Assembly (NCBI RefSeq): GCF_016031655.1 | Contig: NZ_JACCHQ010000013.1 | Coordinates: 62,001 to 126,000 of the forward strand | Direction: 5' to 3' | DNA: 64,000 nucleotides | From: Bradyrhizobium glycinis | Lineage (GTDB): Bacteria > Pseudomonadota > Alphaproteobacteria > Rhizobiales > Xanthobacteraceae | Shown: in pieces, positions 8,552 through 17,687 of the stretch | How the letters are laid out: every line of letters starts with the position of its first letter | Position numbering within the stretch: the first letter of the stretch is position 1 | Program-made: the position numbers and the translations under genes | Notes under the pieces: generated by a model | The model's database searches: none | Told to the model about the DNA's origin: nothing | What the model saw: the letters and a program-made list of their open reading frames with translations, nothing else

Positions 8552-9358
8552 ATGACGCCACCTCGCGACTGGATCGACATCAACTGGGCCAATGCGGCCC
8601 CTGTGGATGTGTCGCGCTGGATCGCGGTGCTGCCGTTGGCGGCAACCGAGCAGCACGGCCCGCATCTGCCGCTGACGACGGACGTGCTGATCGCAGACGC
8701 TTATCTGGCACGTGTGCGCCAGCTGTTGCCCGAGCGCGTTCCAGCCAGCTTCCTCCCCGTTGAGCCGATCGGGATTTCCACCGAGCATATCGACTATCCG
8801 GGCACGCAAACGCTGCCGACCGAAATTGCGCTGAAAAAATGGACAGGGATCGGCGCGGAGGTTGCGCGCCGCGGCGTGAGGAAGCTCGTCATCGTCACCA
8901 GCCATGGCGGCAACAGCGCGGCGATGATGCTGGTTGCGCAGGACCTTCGCGCGCATCACAAGCTGCTCGTGGTGACGACGTCGTGGTCGCGGCTCTCAGG
9001 CGCCGACAAACTGTTCCCGGCCGCTGAAGTGCGGCACGGCATTCACGGCGGCGCGGTCGAGACCTCGATCATGCTGGCGCGCTATCCGGATCAGGTACGC
9101 AAGGATGCGATCGCCGATTTTCCCGCGAGCAGCATCGCGATGGAGCAGCAGTACCGCTGGCTGTCGACTCAGCGGCCGGCGCCCTTCGCCTGGCAGGCGC
9201 AGGATCTCAACGCCAGCGGCGCCGTCGGCAACGCGACGCTGGCGCAGCCTGAGAAGGGCGAGCAGCTACTCGACCAGGGCGCGACGGCGTTCTGCGAGCT
9301 GTTGGGCGAAGTCGATAACTTCGACGTGAACAGGCTTGCCAAGGGCCCCCTGGGCTAG
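8552..9358 (+). CDS. Creatininase-family amidohydrolase
   Basis: 268 aa with the family metal-binding motif EQHGPHLPLTTDVLIAD near the N-terminus, SHGGNSAAMMLVAQDLRA in the middle and HGIHGGAVETSIMLARYPD further on. These supply the Glu, His and Asp ligands of the usual two-metal site. Relatives hydrolyse creatinine or deformylate pyrimidine intermediates of flavin/F420 pathways, so the substrate here is open. It is divergent from the THI5-like importer, so it may act on what that importer brings in. Confidence 0.88.
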   Translation: MTPPRDWIDINWANAAPVDVSRWIAVLPLAATEQHGPHLPLTTDVLIADAYLARVRQLLPERVPASFLPVEPIGISTEHIDYPGTQTLPTEIALKKWTGIGAEVARRGVRKLVIVTSHGGNSAAMMLVAQDLRAHHKLLVVTTSWSRLSGADKLFPAAEVRHGIHGGAVETSIMLARYPDQVRKDAIADFPASSIAMEQQYRWLSTQRPAPFAWQAQDLNASGAVGNATLAQPEKGEQLLDQGATAFCELLGEVDNFDVNRLAKGPLG

Positions 9359-9498
9359 CCCGCATCTTCCTGGATTTGTTCAGGAAAGATCGAGTCTTCG
9401 CGAGCACATTTGCGGTCTTCGAACCAGGCGCGAGGAACCTCCGTCCAACTGGGCACGCGGGCCACAACGGACCGCCTCAACCCCGGATGGAGTTTCAC

Positions 9499-9762
9499 AT
9501 GTCGATCAAGACCAAGATTGCCGCCGCAGCTCTCGCTGCCCTCGCCGTCACCGGCAGCATCGCGTCCACCACCACCTCGGCCGAAGCCAAGCAGCCCGGC
9601 TGGGTCTGGGGTGTCGGTGCCGGCATCGCCACCGCCGCCGTCGTCGGCTCCGCGATCGCCGCCAGCAACGATCCCTATTACCACGGCTATCACCGCTGCG
9701 GCTGGGTCGCCCAGTACAACGCCTTCGGCCAGTATGTCGGCCGCGTCCGCACCTGCTACTGA
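9499..9762 (+). CDS. Small exported protein, function unknown
   Basis: 87 aa: signal peptide MSIKTKIAAAALAALAVTGS with cleavage near AEA, a Gly/Ala-rich hydrophobic stretch (WGVGAGIATAAVVGSAIAAS), then a Tyr/His-rich tail with two Cys (HRCGWVAQYN and VRTCY). The hydrophobic stretch may anchor it in a membrane. The ATG at 9499 starts the signal peptide. A strong hairpin terminator follows. The type is common among small rhizobial secreted proteins but I cannot name a function. Confidence 0.75.
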   Translation: MSIKTKIAAAALAALAVTGSIASTTTSAEAKQPGWVWGVGAGIATAAVVGSAIAASNDPYYHGYHRCGWVAQYNAFGQYVGRVRTCY

Positions 9763-9838
9763 TCTGAGTATCTGAGGCCGATCTCCACGTGGATCCTGCG
9801 TCCGACACGGGCGCCTCATCCACCCCGTGTCGTGCCCC

Positions 9839-9882
9839 GACCCCGCCCGGATGTCCCCCCCGGGCGGGGTCATTCGTTTTTG
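9839..9882 (+). terminator. Rho-independent terminator
   Basis: A 12-bp perfect stem, GACCCCGCCCGG pairing with CCGGGCGGGGTC (positions 9839-9850 and 9860-9871), followed by ATTCGTTTTT. It lies 77 bp after the stop of the small exported protein. Confidence 0.85.
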
Positions 9883-9974
9883 GGACTGCCAGAACAGCCC
9901 AACAATGACTCAGACGGTCCTTCCGGTTGCACGTTTTGCGTGTCAGGATGCGAACGGGTAGCTGGAGGGCGAGC

Positions 9975-10928
9975 GTGAATTGGCGGGTCTCAGTTGGATC
10001 GATCCTGACGGCGATCCTGACATCGGCACAAGCATTTCCCGACCCGGCCCCACAGCCGAAAACACTGGCCCAGGGCGACAGCCGCCCCGCCGTGGACCTC
10101 GAACTCGGGATCGCGGTCGACATTTCCTACTCGATGGAGCCGGATGACCTGGCAGCCCAACGCGACGGCTATGCCAAGGCCATTGTCTCGGAGGAGTTTC
10201 TCCGAGCGGTGCGAGCCGGTCCTGCCGGCAAGATCGCGCTGACCTATTTCGAATGGTCATCGACCAGCGACCAGAAAATAATCGTTCCCTGGCGGCGGAT
10301 CGACGGGCCGGGTACGGCTGAGGCGGTCGCAACTGAAATCGCCAATGCACCGATCCGCCGCGGTTCGCGCACCTCGATTTCAAGTGCAATTAAGTTCGCC
10401 GCGTCGCTGTTCGAGCAGAATCCCTACAGTGGTCCGCGCCGTATCATCGACGTCTCGGGCGATGGTCCCAACAGCAATGGCGATCCGGTCACCTCAGCGC
10501 GCGACACAGCATTGCAGCAGGGCATCGTCATCACCGGCCTGCCGGTCATGACCAACGCGACACCCGCTGCTCCAACAGACTTTCAACATATCGACCATAT
10601 CGATTGGTACTATGAGGATTGCGTGATCGGTGGCCCGGGTTCCTTTGTTGTGCCGATCACCAGCCGCGAAGATTTCAAGGCGGCGATCCGGACCAAGCTG
10701 GCTCTCGAGGTGGCGGGCCTCATGCCAGATCGATCGCCTGCCCCCTCTACAGACAAGAAGCCGCGCGTTCTCTGCACGATCGGTGAGAAACTCTGGCAGG
10801 AGCGCTGGGGCGCGATCGTGCCGGCGAGCAATAGTCCGGCGATGAGCAAACCGGCGGCGAGCAATTCGTCCAGCAAGGAGGACGCGCTGCTCGACAAGAA
10901 GATCAAGGGCATCTGTCGCGGCTGCTAG
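9975..10928 (+). CDS. DUF1194 (VWA-like) exported protein with C-terminal CRGC tail
   Basis: 317 aa. The segment ELGIAVDISYSMEPDDLAAQ carries a DxSxS-type metal site of a von Willebrand A-like fold, as in DUF1194 proteins, and RRIIDVSGDGPNSNGDPVT follows later. The N-terminus (SVGSILTAILTSAQAFPDPA) is signal-peptide-like. The GTG at 9975 was chosen because GGAGGGCGAGC lies just upstream; a TTG at 9927 is the alternative. The last residues are KKIKGICRGC, a tail shared with the protein at 36753-37025. A perfect hairpin follows the stop. Confidence 0.85.
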   Translation: MNWRVSVGSILTAILTSAQAFPDPAPQPKTLAQGDSRPAVDLELGIAVDISYSMEPDDLAAQRDGYAKAIVSEEFLRAVRAGPAGKIALTYFEWSSTSDQKIIVPWRRIDGPGTAEAVATEIANAPIRRGSRTSISSAIKFAASLFEQNPYSGPRRIIDVSGDGPNSNGDPVTSARDTALQQGIVITGLPVMTNATPAAPTDFQHIDHIDWYYEDCVIGGPGSFVVPITSREDFKAAIRTKLALEVAGLMPDRSPAPSTDKKPRVLCTIGEKLWQERWGAIVPASNSPAMSKPAASNSSSKEDALLDKKIKGICRGC

Positions 10929-10939
10929 GTGCTTCTGCC

Positions 10940-10961
10940 GGCCGGCGGCCGACCGCCGGCC
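10940..10961 (+). terminator. GC-rich hairpin after DUF1194 gene
   Basis: Perfect 9-bp stem GGCCGGCGG / CCGCCGGCC with a 4-nt loop, starting 12 bp after the stop codon. There is no T-run, so termination would be weak or Rho-assisted. Confidence 0.55.
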
Positions 10962-11296
10962 TTCGGCATCCCGCTTGCTCCTCCCATTTGCTTGGCCTCC
11001 GATGAGTCCCTGCAGAGGCCGGCCTCCGCTCGGACAGTAGGTGACGGGCGGCGAGGCGTTGTTGCAGCCGCGTCACACAGCGGTGCGAACCCTCCTCTGC
11101 GGCGATGCGCATCAGTTGCTATTGCGAATTAATCGCAATAAGGTTTGTCGCAGGTTCAGGAACTTGGGACGGAGTCGGGGCGAATCGAGATCATCTCGAC
11201 CGGTCGCCCCAATCACGAGGGCCTGATGACAGAATCGCCGCGACCCGGCAGGGATATTGCGGCGGGTGGGACCACAAGCGTTTGGGGGCGTGCGTT
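10962..11296. other. Intergenic region upstream of porin
   Basis: About 335 bp with no convincing gene. Its one clear element is the Fur-box-like palindrome at 11120-11140. The porin frame is open from 11105, but that translation looks non-coding until the signal peptide. Confidence 0.5.
11120..11140. promoter_or_regulatory. Fur-box-like palindrome
   Basis: Perfect 8-bp inverted arms TATTGCGA and TCGCAATA around ATTAA. The core TTGCGAAT...TCGCAA matches the TTGCGAATNATTCGCAA form widely reported for Fur-type iron regulator sites at all but one position. It lies 157 bp upstream of the chosen porin start. Regulator identity is inference from the motif only. Confidence 0.55.
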
Positions 11297-13297
11297 TTGG
11301 CGTTGAGAGGTCACAGACATCGGTGCTTGCACACGGCCGTGGTGATTGCCACGGGCGTGCTGGCTTTTCCCACCGCCGGCCGCGCGGCCGATCTGCCGCT
11401 GAAGGCGCCGGCCTTGAGAGCGGTCTATGACTGGACCGGCCTCTATATCGGCGCGCATGCCGGCTATGGCCGCGGCTCGTCGCACTTTGCGCTGAACGAC
11501 GGCACCGCACTCAGCGGCAGCGGCGTTTTCAGCGGCATGATCGGCGGCGTGCAGGCGGGGTACAATTACCGCCTCAACTCCGGCTGGCTGGTCGGCGTCG
11601 AAGGCGATTTCTCGTTTCCCAACTACATCACGTCGAACTCGATCGTCTCGTTCCTGGCAACGCCCGCCAACATCGTCACCCAGCAATGGGACTACACTGC
11701 GAGCCTGCGCGGCCGCGTCGGCTACACCAGCGGGCCGTGGCTCGTCTACGCCACCGGCGGCTTCGCCTTTATGGGCGAGCGCTATTTCGACGCGCCGGCC
11801 TCCGGCGCCGAAATCCCGAAGGTCCTGAACACGCGGCCCGGCTGGGTCGCAGGCGCCGGCGTCGAATACGGCTTCGCGCCGCATTGGAGCGCGCGGCTCG
11901 AATATCTCTACAGCCGCTTCGATGGCGCCAACGTCGCCTTCTCCACGGGCGCGCAATACACCTCCTCGTCGCTCGATTTCCAGCAGGTTAGGCTCGGCCT
12001 CAACCGCAAGGTCGATTGGCCCGGTCTGCCGAGCTACGATCCGAAGAGCTCGCTGATCGACACGGAATCGGACCGCTGGGAGATCCACGGCCAGAGCACC
12101 TATCTGCCGCAAGGCTATCCCTCGTTTCCCGCGCTCTACACCGGGCCGAACTCGCTGTCGCCGTCGCGGCAGGCCAAGGCGACGTGGAGCAACAGCCTGT
12201 TCCTGAACGCGCGGCTCTGGGACGGCGGCGAGGTCTATTACAATCCCGAATTGCTGCAGGGATTTGGACTGAGCGACACCGTGGGCGTGGCCGGCTTCCC
12301 GAACGGCGAGGCGCAGAAGTCGAACTTCCCCTATCCGCACTACAACACCTCGCGCCTGTTCGTGCGCCAGACCTTCGGCTTTGGTGGCGAGCAGGAGGAG
12401 CTTGCCAGCAGCCAGCTACAGCTCGGACAGAAGGTCGACGTGTCGCGCCTCACCTTGCAGGCCGGCAAGTTCGCCGTGGTCGACGTGTTCGACGGCAATG
12501 CCTATGCCAAGGACACCCGCAAGGACTTCATGAACTGGTCGCTCTGGGCGCCTGGCGCCTTCGACTATTCCGCCGACAAGGTCGGCCTCACCTACGGCGT
12601 CACCGCCGAGCTCAACCAGAAGCACTGGGCGCTGCGCGGCGGCTATTTCCTGATGGTCTCCGAGTCCAATTCGAATCATTTCGACACCAGGGTCGGCGAG
12701 CGCGGCCAGTACGTGCTCGAGCTCGAGACGCGCTTCTCGCTGCTCGGCCAGCCCGGCAAGCTCAGGACCATGGGCTGGCTCGACAGCGCCAACATGGGCA
12801 GCTTCCGCGAGACGCTGGACAATCCCGCGCTCAATCTCGACATCGCGCAGACCCGGCGCGGCCGCGTGAAGTACGGCTATGTGCTCAACCTCGAACAGGC
12901 GATCACGGACGATGTCGGGCTGTTCGGCCGCTGGAGCTGGAACGACGGCCGGTTCGAAACGCTGGCCTTCACCGACATCCATCGCAGCCTGTCCGCGGGC
13001 TTGTCGATCAAGGGCGCGAGATGGGGCCGGCCGGACGACGTGATCGGCGTCGGCGGCGCGATCAACGCGATCTCGCAGGATTATCGCGACTTCCTCGCCG
13101 CCGGCGGCACGGGCGTGCTCATCGGCGACGGTGCGCTGAACTACCGCAAGGAGCGCATCCTCGAAACCTATTACGCCTATGCGGTGAACAAGAACATCAC
13201 CCTCACCGCCGACTACCAGCTCATCGTCAATCCCGCCTACAACGCCGACCGCGGACCGGTGTCGGTGTTTTCGGGACGGCTGCACGGGGAGTTCTGA
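11297..13297 (+). CDS. Fused outer-membrane protein: Omp25/31-type barrel plus OprB-type carbohydrate porin
   Basis: About 666 aa. After a signal peptide (AVVIATGVLAFPTAGRA) comes an Omp25/31-like beta-barrel segment (YDWTGLYIGAHAGYGRGSSH to about LEYLYSRFDGANVAF, roughly 35-235). An OprB-like carbohydrate porin domain follows to the C-terminus (SDRWEIHGQSTYLPQGYPSF, NALYTGPNS-type start, SVFSGRLHGEF end). The terminal Phe is typical of BAM-dependent barrels. The start is uncertain: TTG at 11297 precedes a suitable signal peptide, while an ATG at 11105 is open but implausible. The protein would sit in the outer membrane and pass small solutes. The two-barrel layout is unusual in length for either family. 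Confidence 0.85.
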   Translation: MALRGHRHRCLHTAVVIATGVLAFPTAGRAADLPLKAPALRAVYDWTGLYIGAHAGYGRGSSHFALNDGTALSGSGVFSGMIGGVQAGYNYRLNSGWLVGVEGDFSFPNYITSNSIVSFLATPANIVTQQWDYTASLRGRVGYTSGPWLVYATGGFAFMGERYFDAPASGAEIPKVLNTRPGWVAGAGVEYGFAPHWSARLEYLYSRFDGANVAFSTGAQYTSSSLDFQQVRLGLNRKVDWPGLPSYDPKSSLIDTESDRWEIHGQSTYLPQGYPSFPALYTGPNSLSPSRQAKATWSNSLFLNARLWDGGEVYYNPELLQGFGLSDTVGVAGFPNGEAQKSNFPYPHYNTSRLFVRQTFGFGGEQEELASSQLQLGQKVDVSRLTLQAGKFAVVDVFDGNAYAKDTRKDFMNWSLWAPGAFDYSADKVGLTYGVTAELNQKHWALRGGYFLMVSESNSNHFDTRVGERGQYVLELETRFSLLGQPGKLRTMGWLDSANMGSFRETLDNPALNLDIAQTRRGRVKYGYVLNLEQAITDDVGLFGRWSWNDGRFETLAFTDIHRSLSAGLSIKGARWGRPDDVIGVGGAINAISQDYRDFLAAGGTGVLIGDGALNYRKERILETYYAYAVNKNITLTADYQLIVNPAYNADRGPVSVFSGRLHGEF

Positions 13298-13336
13298 GCG
13301 CGGGTCGGGTGCGATGAAATCGGGTGGTGGCCGTTT

Positions 13337-13467
13337 CACCTCTCCCGCTTGCGGGAGAGGTCGGCGCGAAGCGCCGGGAGAGGGCTTTCTCCTCTCGGAG
13401 ATTGTCCCATTGTGGAAGCACCCTCTCCCCGACCCTCTCCCGCAAGCGGGAGGGGGAGCGCACCTCC
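13337..13467. repeat. Palindromic intergenic repeat, family A (copy 3)
   Basis: CACCTCTCCCGCTTGCGGGA with GGCGCGAAGCGCC and a matching right half ending CTCTCCCGCAAGCGGGAGGG. It lies between the convergent porin and chemoreceptor genes and may serve as a two-way terminator. Confidence 0.75.
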
Positions 13468-13499
13468 GTTGCAGCGATCAACTCTCATATCGCGACGTC

Positions 13500-15579
13500 C
13501 TACGCCGCGCGGATCGCATCCAGGAATTTTCCGACCTCGGTCTTGAGGCGGCCGCTTTCGCCCGAAAGCGACCTTGCCGATGCGAGCACGTTGGTGGAGG
13601 CCGATCCGGTCTGGCTCGCGCCGCGCTGCACGTCGACGATGCTGGCGGAGACCTGCTGGGTGCCGCGCGCGGCCTGCTGCACGTTGCGTGAGATCTCGCG
13701 CGTCGCCGCGCCCTGCTCCTCGACCGCCGCGGCGATTGCGGACGCGATCTCGGACATGCGGGCGATGGTGTCGCCGATCGACTTGATGGCGCCGACGGAG
13801 TCTTCGGTCGCGGCCTGGATGCCCGAAATCTGCTGACTGATCTCGCCGGTGGCCTTGGCGGTCTGCTCGGCCAACGCCTTGACCTCGGAGGCGACGACGG
13901 CAAAACCGCGACCGGCCTCGCCGGCGCGCGCCGCCTCGATGGTGGCATTGAGCGCCAGAAGGTTGGTCTGGCCCGCGATCTGGCTGATGAGCTCGACGAC
14001 GTCGCCGATCCGGCCTGCGGCCCTGGCGAGCTCGCCGACATGCTCGTTGGTCCGCCCGGCCTGCTGCACGGCCTCGCCGGCGATGCGCGCGGAATCCTGA
14101 ACCTGACGGCCGATCTCGTCGACCGACGAGGCCATCTCCTCGGCCGCGGCGGCAACCGTCTGCACGTTGGTGGAAGCCTGCTCGGAGGCGGCGGCGACGG
14201 TCGCCGTGACCTTTTCCGATTGCTCGGCTGTGCTCGTCAGCGTCCCCGCGGAGGCTTCCAGCCCCGAGGATGCCGACGAGACGGTGTTGATGACGTCGCC
14301 AATCATGGCTTCGAACTCGCGCGCAATCTGATCCATGCGTTGGCTGCGCTTCAGCTTCACTTCCGCTTCGATCGCAGCCGCCTCGTCGGCGGACTTCTTG
14401 GCGAGCAGCGAATCCTTGAAATGCTGGAGCGAGCCGGCGACCTGGCCGATCTCGTCGCTGCGGCCCGTCGCGGGAATCTCGACCTCATGCTGCCCGGCGG
14501 CGAGCGCTGCGATCACATCGGCGATCCGGCCGAGCGGCGCCACCACGCGCCTGCGCAGCATGATGGTCACGGCACCGAGCGTCCCGAGCAGGGCCAGCAC
14601 GGCGACACCGGCGAGCGCGAGCATCGCCAGCGCGCCGTCGCGCGCGGCGGTGGCGCGCTCGGCGGCTTCCGCCAGCGCCGCGTCGCGCACGCCGTAGAAC
14701 ATCTGAATGGCCGGCACGATGATCTTCGCCAGCTCGTCCGCGGTGCCACCGTACTTGCCGTCACCCCTAGCTGCAGGAAGCTCCTTGTCCACGGCGACCG
14801 CGGCCTCCGAAATAGGATTCCGTGGCCGCCTTCAGCGCGGCCGCGATGCGGGCGGGATGTCCAAGCTGCTCGAGACCGGCCTCGATGCGCTCGCGGTCGG
14901 CCTCGACGCGTCCCTGCATGCGGTCCATCAACGACAGTTCGGCCGCGGTGAGTGGACGGCGCGCGGACAGCGCCGGCGACAGCGTGGCGGCGCGGCTGCC
15001 GGCCGAAACGCGCAGATCCTGTGCCGTTCGCGCCAGGCTCAACAGCGCCGCAAGCGAGGAATCGGCGTTGATGACCTTCGCCTCAAGCTTGTTCATGACC
15101 GGTTCGATGTGGCCGATGACCGCGGCAACGCCGGGGAGGAAGCCCTTTGTCGCGGCGCTGTCGCGCGCCGCCAGGGGAACGCTCATCGCGCGATCGGCCG
15201 CATTGGTGATGTCCTTCAGCCGCCGCGCGGCCCGGTCGAGATTCTCGGCAATCGCGCCGCCGTCATCCAGCACCGAGATGGCGCGCCTTGCGGCCTCGAA
15301 GCCCGCCTCGGCCGTTTTCGCGGCCTTCGCGGCAGCTTCGAGCTGCGCCTGCGTTGCGGCGCTTTCCTGGAAGATCGGTCCGATATAGGGAGCGCGAAGG
15401 CTGGCGACGTGCTGGTTGGCCATCAGCGTCGCGCCGAACGCCTCCACCGTTTTGATGGCGTCGGAGCGGTTCGTGAAGATGCGAGCCTGAGGTATCAGCA
15501 CCTCGGCGCCGAGAATGAGTGCAAATACCGTCACCGTCAGCATCGACAGCGCGAAGAGCTTTCCGATCCGCATCCTCAA
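13500..15579 (-). pseudogene. Methyl-accepting chemotaxis protein, split by a frameshift
   Basis: Two overlapping minus-strand reading frames make one chemoreceptor. The 5' part (15579 to 14767) gives MRMRIGKLFALSMLTVTVFA, a first membrane helix and a long periplasmic helical sensor domain, ending [17 protein letters not shown]. The 3' part (14792 or earlier to 13500) continues with [16 protein letters not shown], the second membrane helix, a HAMP domain and the signalling tip region [20 protein letters not shown]. Dropping one base in the GGCC run at about 14801-14806 joins ESYFGG to AVAVDKELP in a single frame of about 690 codons. So there is a one-base insertion or a sequence error. Confidence 0.85.
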
Positions 15580-15814
15580 GTCCCCGAATATATTTCTGCA
15601 ATCGCGAAAATTAGCCGGCGGCCACTAAGGGCTCGTTAAGCAACGATCCGTAGTTCCGCGGTGACAAGCCGGTCCGGACGGCTGGGGAACGTTGTCGCGC
15701 ACGGGTTCCCTTTCGGCGGCGAATAAGCAGAATCGCCAGCACTTCCGCACTGAATACCTATATCAATGGCTTGCGCGGCATCCCGGCCACACTTGCTTAC
15801 CTTCGGAACGTCAA

Positions 15815-17110
15815 ATGCTCTCGCTCGAACTCGTCATCGTCGTCGTCCTGATCGTCGTCAACGGCCTGCTCTCCATGTCCGAGCTCGCCGTGGTGTCGTC
15901 GCGTCCGGCACGGCTGTCGCTGCTCGCGGCGAAGGGCGTGCGCGGCGCCGAGCGGGCGCTGACGCTGGCGGCCGATCCCGGCAAGTTCCTCTCCACAGTG
16001 CAGATCGGCATCACGCTGGTCGGCGTGCTCTCCGGCGCGTTCTCGGGCGCGACGCTCGGGCAGCGGCTGACGCAATGGCTGCTCGAGCTCGGCCTGTCCC
16101 CAGGCATTGCCGACATCGTCGGCGTCGGCATCGTGGTCACGCTGATCACCTACGCCACCTTGATCGTCGGCGAGCTGGTTCCGAAGCAGGTGGCGCTGCG
16201 CGACCCTGAAAGCATCGCGGTGCGGGTCGCGCCGGCGATGCACGCGCTTGCGAAAATATCGCTGCCGCTCGTCTTTCTGCTCGACGTCTCCGGCAAGCTG
16301 ATTCTCGCGCTGCTCGGCCGCGGCGGCAAGGCCGAGGAGAAGGTCTCGGAGGACGAGATCCATCACCTCGTCAGCGAGGCCGAGAGCGCGGGCGTGCTCG
16401 AGCCCGGCGAGAAGGAGATGATCGCCGGCGTGATGCGGCTCGGCGACCGGCCGGTCGGCGCGGTCATGACGCCGCGCACCGAGGTCGACGAGATCGACCT
16501 AAACGACGATCCCGCCGCCATCCAGGAGATCATCGCCAAGAGCCCGCATTCGCGCTTTCCCGTCTCCGACGGCGATCGCGACAAGCCGATCGGCGTGCTG
16601 CAGGCCAAGGATTTGCTGATTGCCTATATGAACGAACGCAACCCGGACCTGCGCGCGCTCGTGCGCGAGGCGCCCGGCATCCCGGTGTCGGCAGATGCGC
16701 GCGACGTGCTGACCATCCTGAAAGCGGCCCCGGTTCACGTCGGGCTCGTCTATGACGAATACGGCGGCTTCGAAGGCATGGTGACGGCCGCCGACATCCT
16801 CGAGTCGATCGTCGGCGCCTTTCATTCCGAGGAGGGACCGCCCGAGCCGGCCTTCATCAGGCGCGACGACGACTCGCTGCTGATCTCCGGCTGGATGCCG
16901 GCCGACGAGTTCGGCGAACTGCTCGGCATCGAGCTGCCGCCGCATCGCTACAACACGGTCGCAGGCCTCGTGCTGCAACAGTTCAACATGCTGCCCAATG
17001 TCGGCGACGCCTTCGATTTCGGCGGCTGGCATATCGAGGTGGTCGATCTCGACGGGCGAAGGATCGACAAGATTTTGGCAAGCCGGCTGGGCGAGCAGGC
17101 GGCGGCGTGA
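15815..17110 (+). CDS. CNNM/CorC-type transmembrane protein with CBS pair (hemolysin family)
   Basis: 431 aa. An N-terminal CNNM (DUF21) domain has several membrane helices (LELVIVVVLIVVNGLLSMSE, ADIVGVGIVVTLITYATLIV). A CBS-domain pair follows (MTPRTEVDEIDLNDDPAAIQ, then VGLVYDEYGGFEGMVTAADI), and a C-terminal CorC_HlyC domain ends with DFGGWHIEVVDLDGRRIDKI. Family members are linked to Mg2+/Co2+ efflux or homeostasis; the hemolysin name is historical. The ATG at 15815 directly precedes the first membrane helix. Confidence 0.9.
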   Translation: MLSLELVIVVVLIVVNGLLSMSELAVVSSRPARLSLLAAKGVRGAERALTLAADPGKFLSTVQIGITLVGVLSGAFSGATLGQRLTQWLLELGLSPGIADIVGVGIVVTLITYATLIVGELVPKQVALRDPESIAVRVAPAMHALAKISLPLVFLLDVSGKLILALLGRGGKAEEKVSEDEIHHLVSEAESAGVLEPGEKEMIAGVMRLGDRPVGAVMTPRTEVDEIDLNDDPAAIQEIIAKSPHSRFPVSDGDRDKPIGVLQAKDLLIAYMNERNPDLRALVREAPGIPVSADARDVLTILKAAPVHVGLVYDEYGGFEGMVTAADILESIVGAFHSEEGPPEPAFIRRDDDSLLISGWMPADEFGELLGIELPPHRYNTVAGLVLQQFNMLPNVGDAFDFGGWHIEVVDLDGRRIDKILASRLGEQAAA

Positions 17111-17121
17111 GTAACTTCTCT

Positions 17122-17316
17122 CGTCGTCCCGGACAAGCGCGCCCCAAGCGCGCGCCGATCCGGGACCCATACTCCCAGTAAGCAGTTTGGCGAAGACTGG
17201 GCGTTCGGTACTGCGACCAACCGCAACGAGAGATCACGCGTTATGGGTCCCGGATCGGCGCTCCGCTCTCGACAACGCTGCGCGTTGTCGAGAGCGGAGC
17301 TTGTCCGGGACGACAG
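17122..17316. repeat. Palindromic intergenic repeat, family B (copy 1)
   Basis: Both ends carry inverted forms of GTCGTCCCGGACAAGCGCGC and the inside has GATCCGGGACCCATA / TATGGGTCCCGGATCGGCGC. Six copies of this element are present in the window. The copy here sits between the convergent CNNM and PilZ genes. Confidence 0.8.
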
Positions 17317-17350
17317 CTGAATATGCGGTGAGAGCTCGAGCCAAGCCCGC

Positions 17351-17590
17351 TCACCCGAACCTCACGCCGATCCGCTTTTCCTTGCGCCAGACTACGGTGC
17401 AGGGCAGATGCCTGTGGTCGGCCTGGACGAACAGGGTGAAATGATCGGGAATCCCGACGGGGCTGGTGACGCCGAGTGCGGCGCCGGTATCCGAGAGATT
17501 GCGGACGGTGCAGTCGATCGCACCGCCGCCGAACTCGATCGTTCCGGCCTTCAGCACCCGATGTCGGGCTTTGTCGCGTCGCTCGTCCAT
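17351..17590 (-). CDS. Single-domain PilZ protein (c-di-GMP binding)
   Basis: 79 aa. The N-terminus has the RxxxR motif (RRDKARHRVLKAG), followed by NLSDTGAALGV, which matches the (D/N)xSxxG element of PilZ domains. Both elements bind cyclic di-GMP in known members. The protein is a lone PilZ domain with no output domain, so it probably acts on a partner protein. No motility or polysaccharide gene lies adjacent, apart from the broken chemoreceptor 2 kb away. Confidence 0.88.
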   Translation of the reverse strand: MDERRDKARHRVLKAGTIEFGGGAIDCTVRNLSDTGAALGVTSPVGIPDHFTLFVQADHRHLPCTVVWRKEKRIGVRFG

Positions 17591-17687
17591 GGGGCGAATC
17601 TACACCCAAAGCTAAACGAGACTTTAAACCCACCCTCCGCCCTTGGCAATTTGACGCCCCTGGCCCACGGCAGAAGCGGCCGGTATC

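Noticed and set aside
11105-11296. Porin start at 11105
   Set aside because: It would place 64 unlikely residues before the signal peptide and overlap the Fur-box-like site.
12416-13339. Minus-strand frame of 307 codons opposite the porin
   Set aside because: Antisense shadow of the porin coding sequence; no motif, no ribosome site, low-complexity Val/Glu/Arg composition.
13500-14792. Two separate genes: a sensor protein and a cytoplasmic chemotaxis protein
   Set aside because: The 3' frame has a membrane helix and HAMP domain but no natural start, and the 5' frame ends in a short nonsense tail. One frameshifted chemoreceptor explains both.
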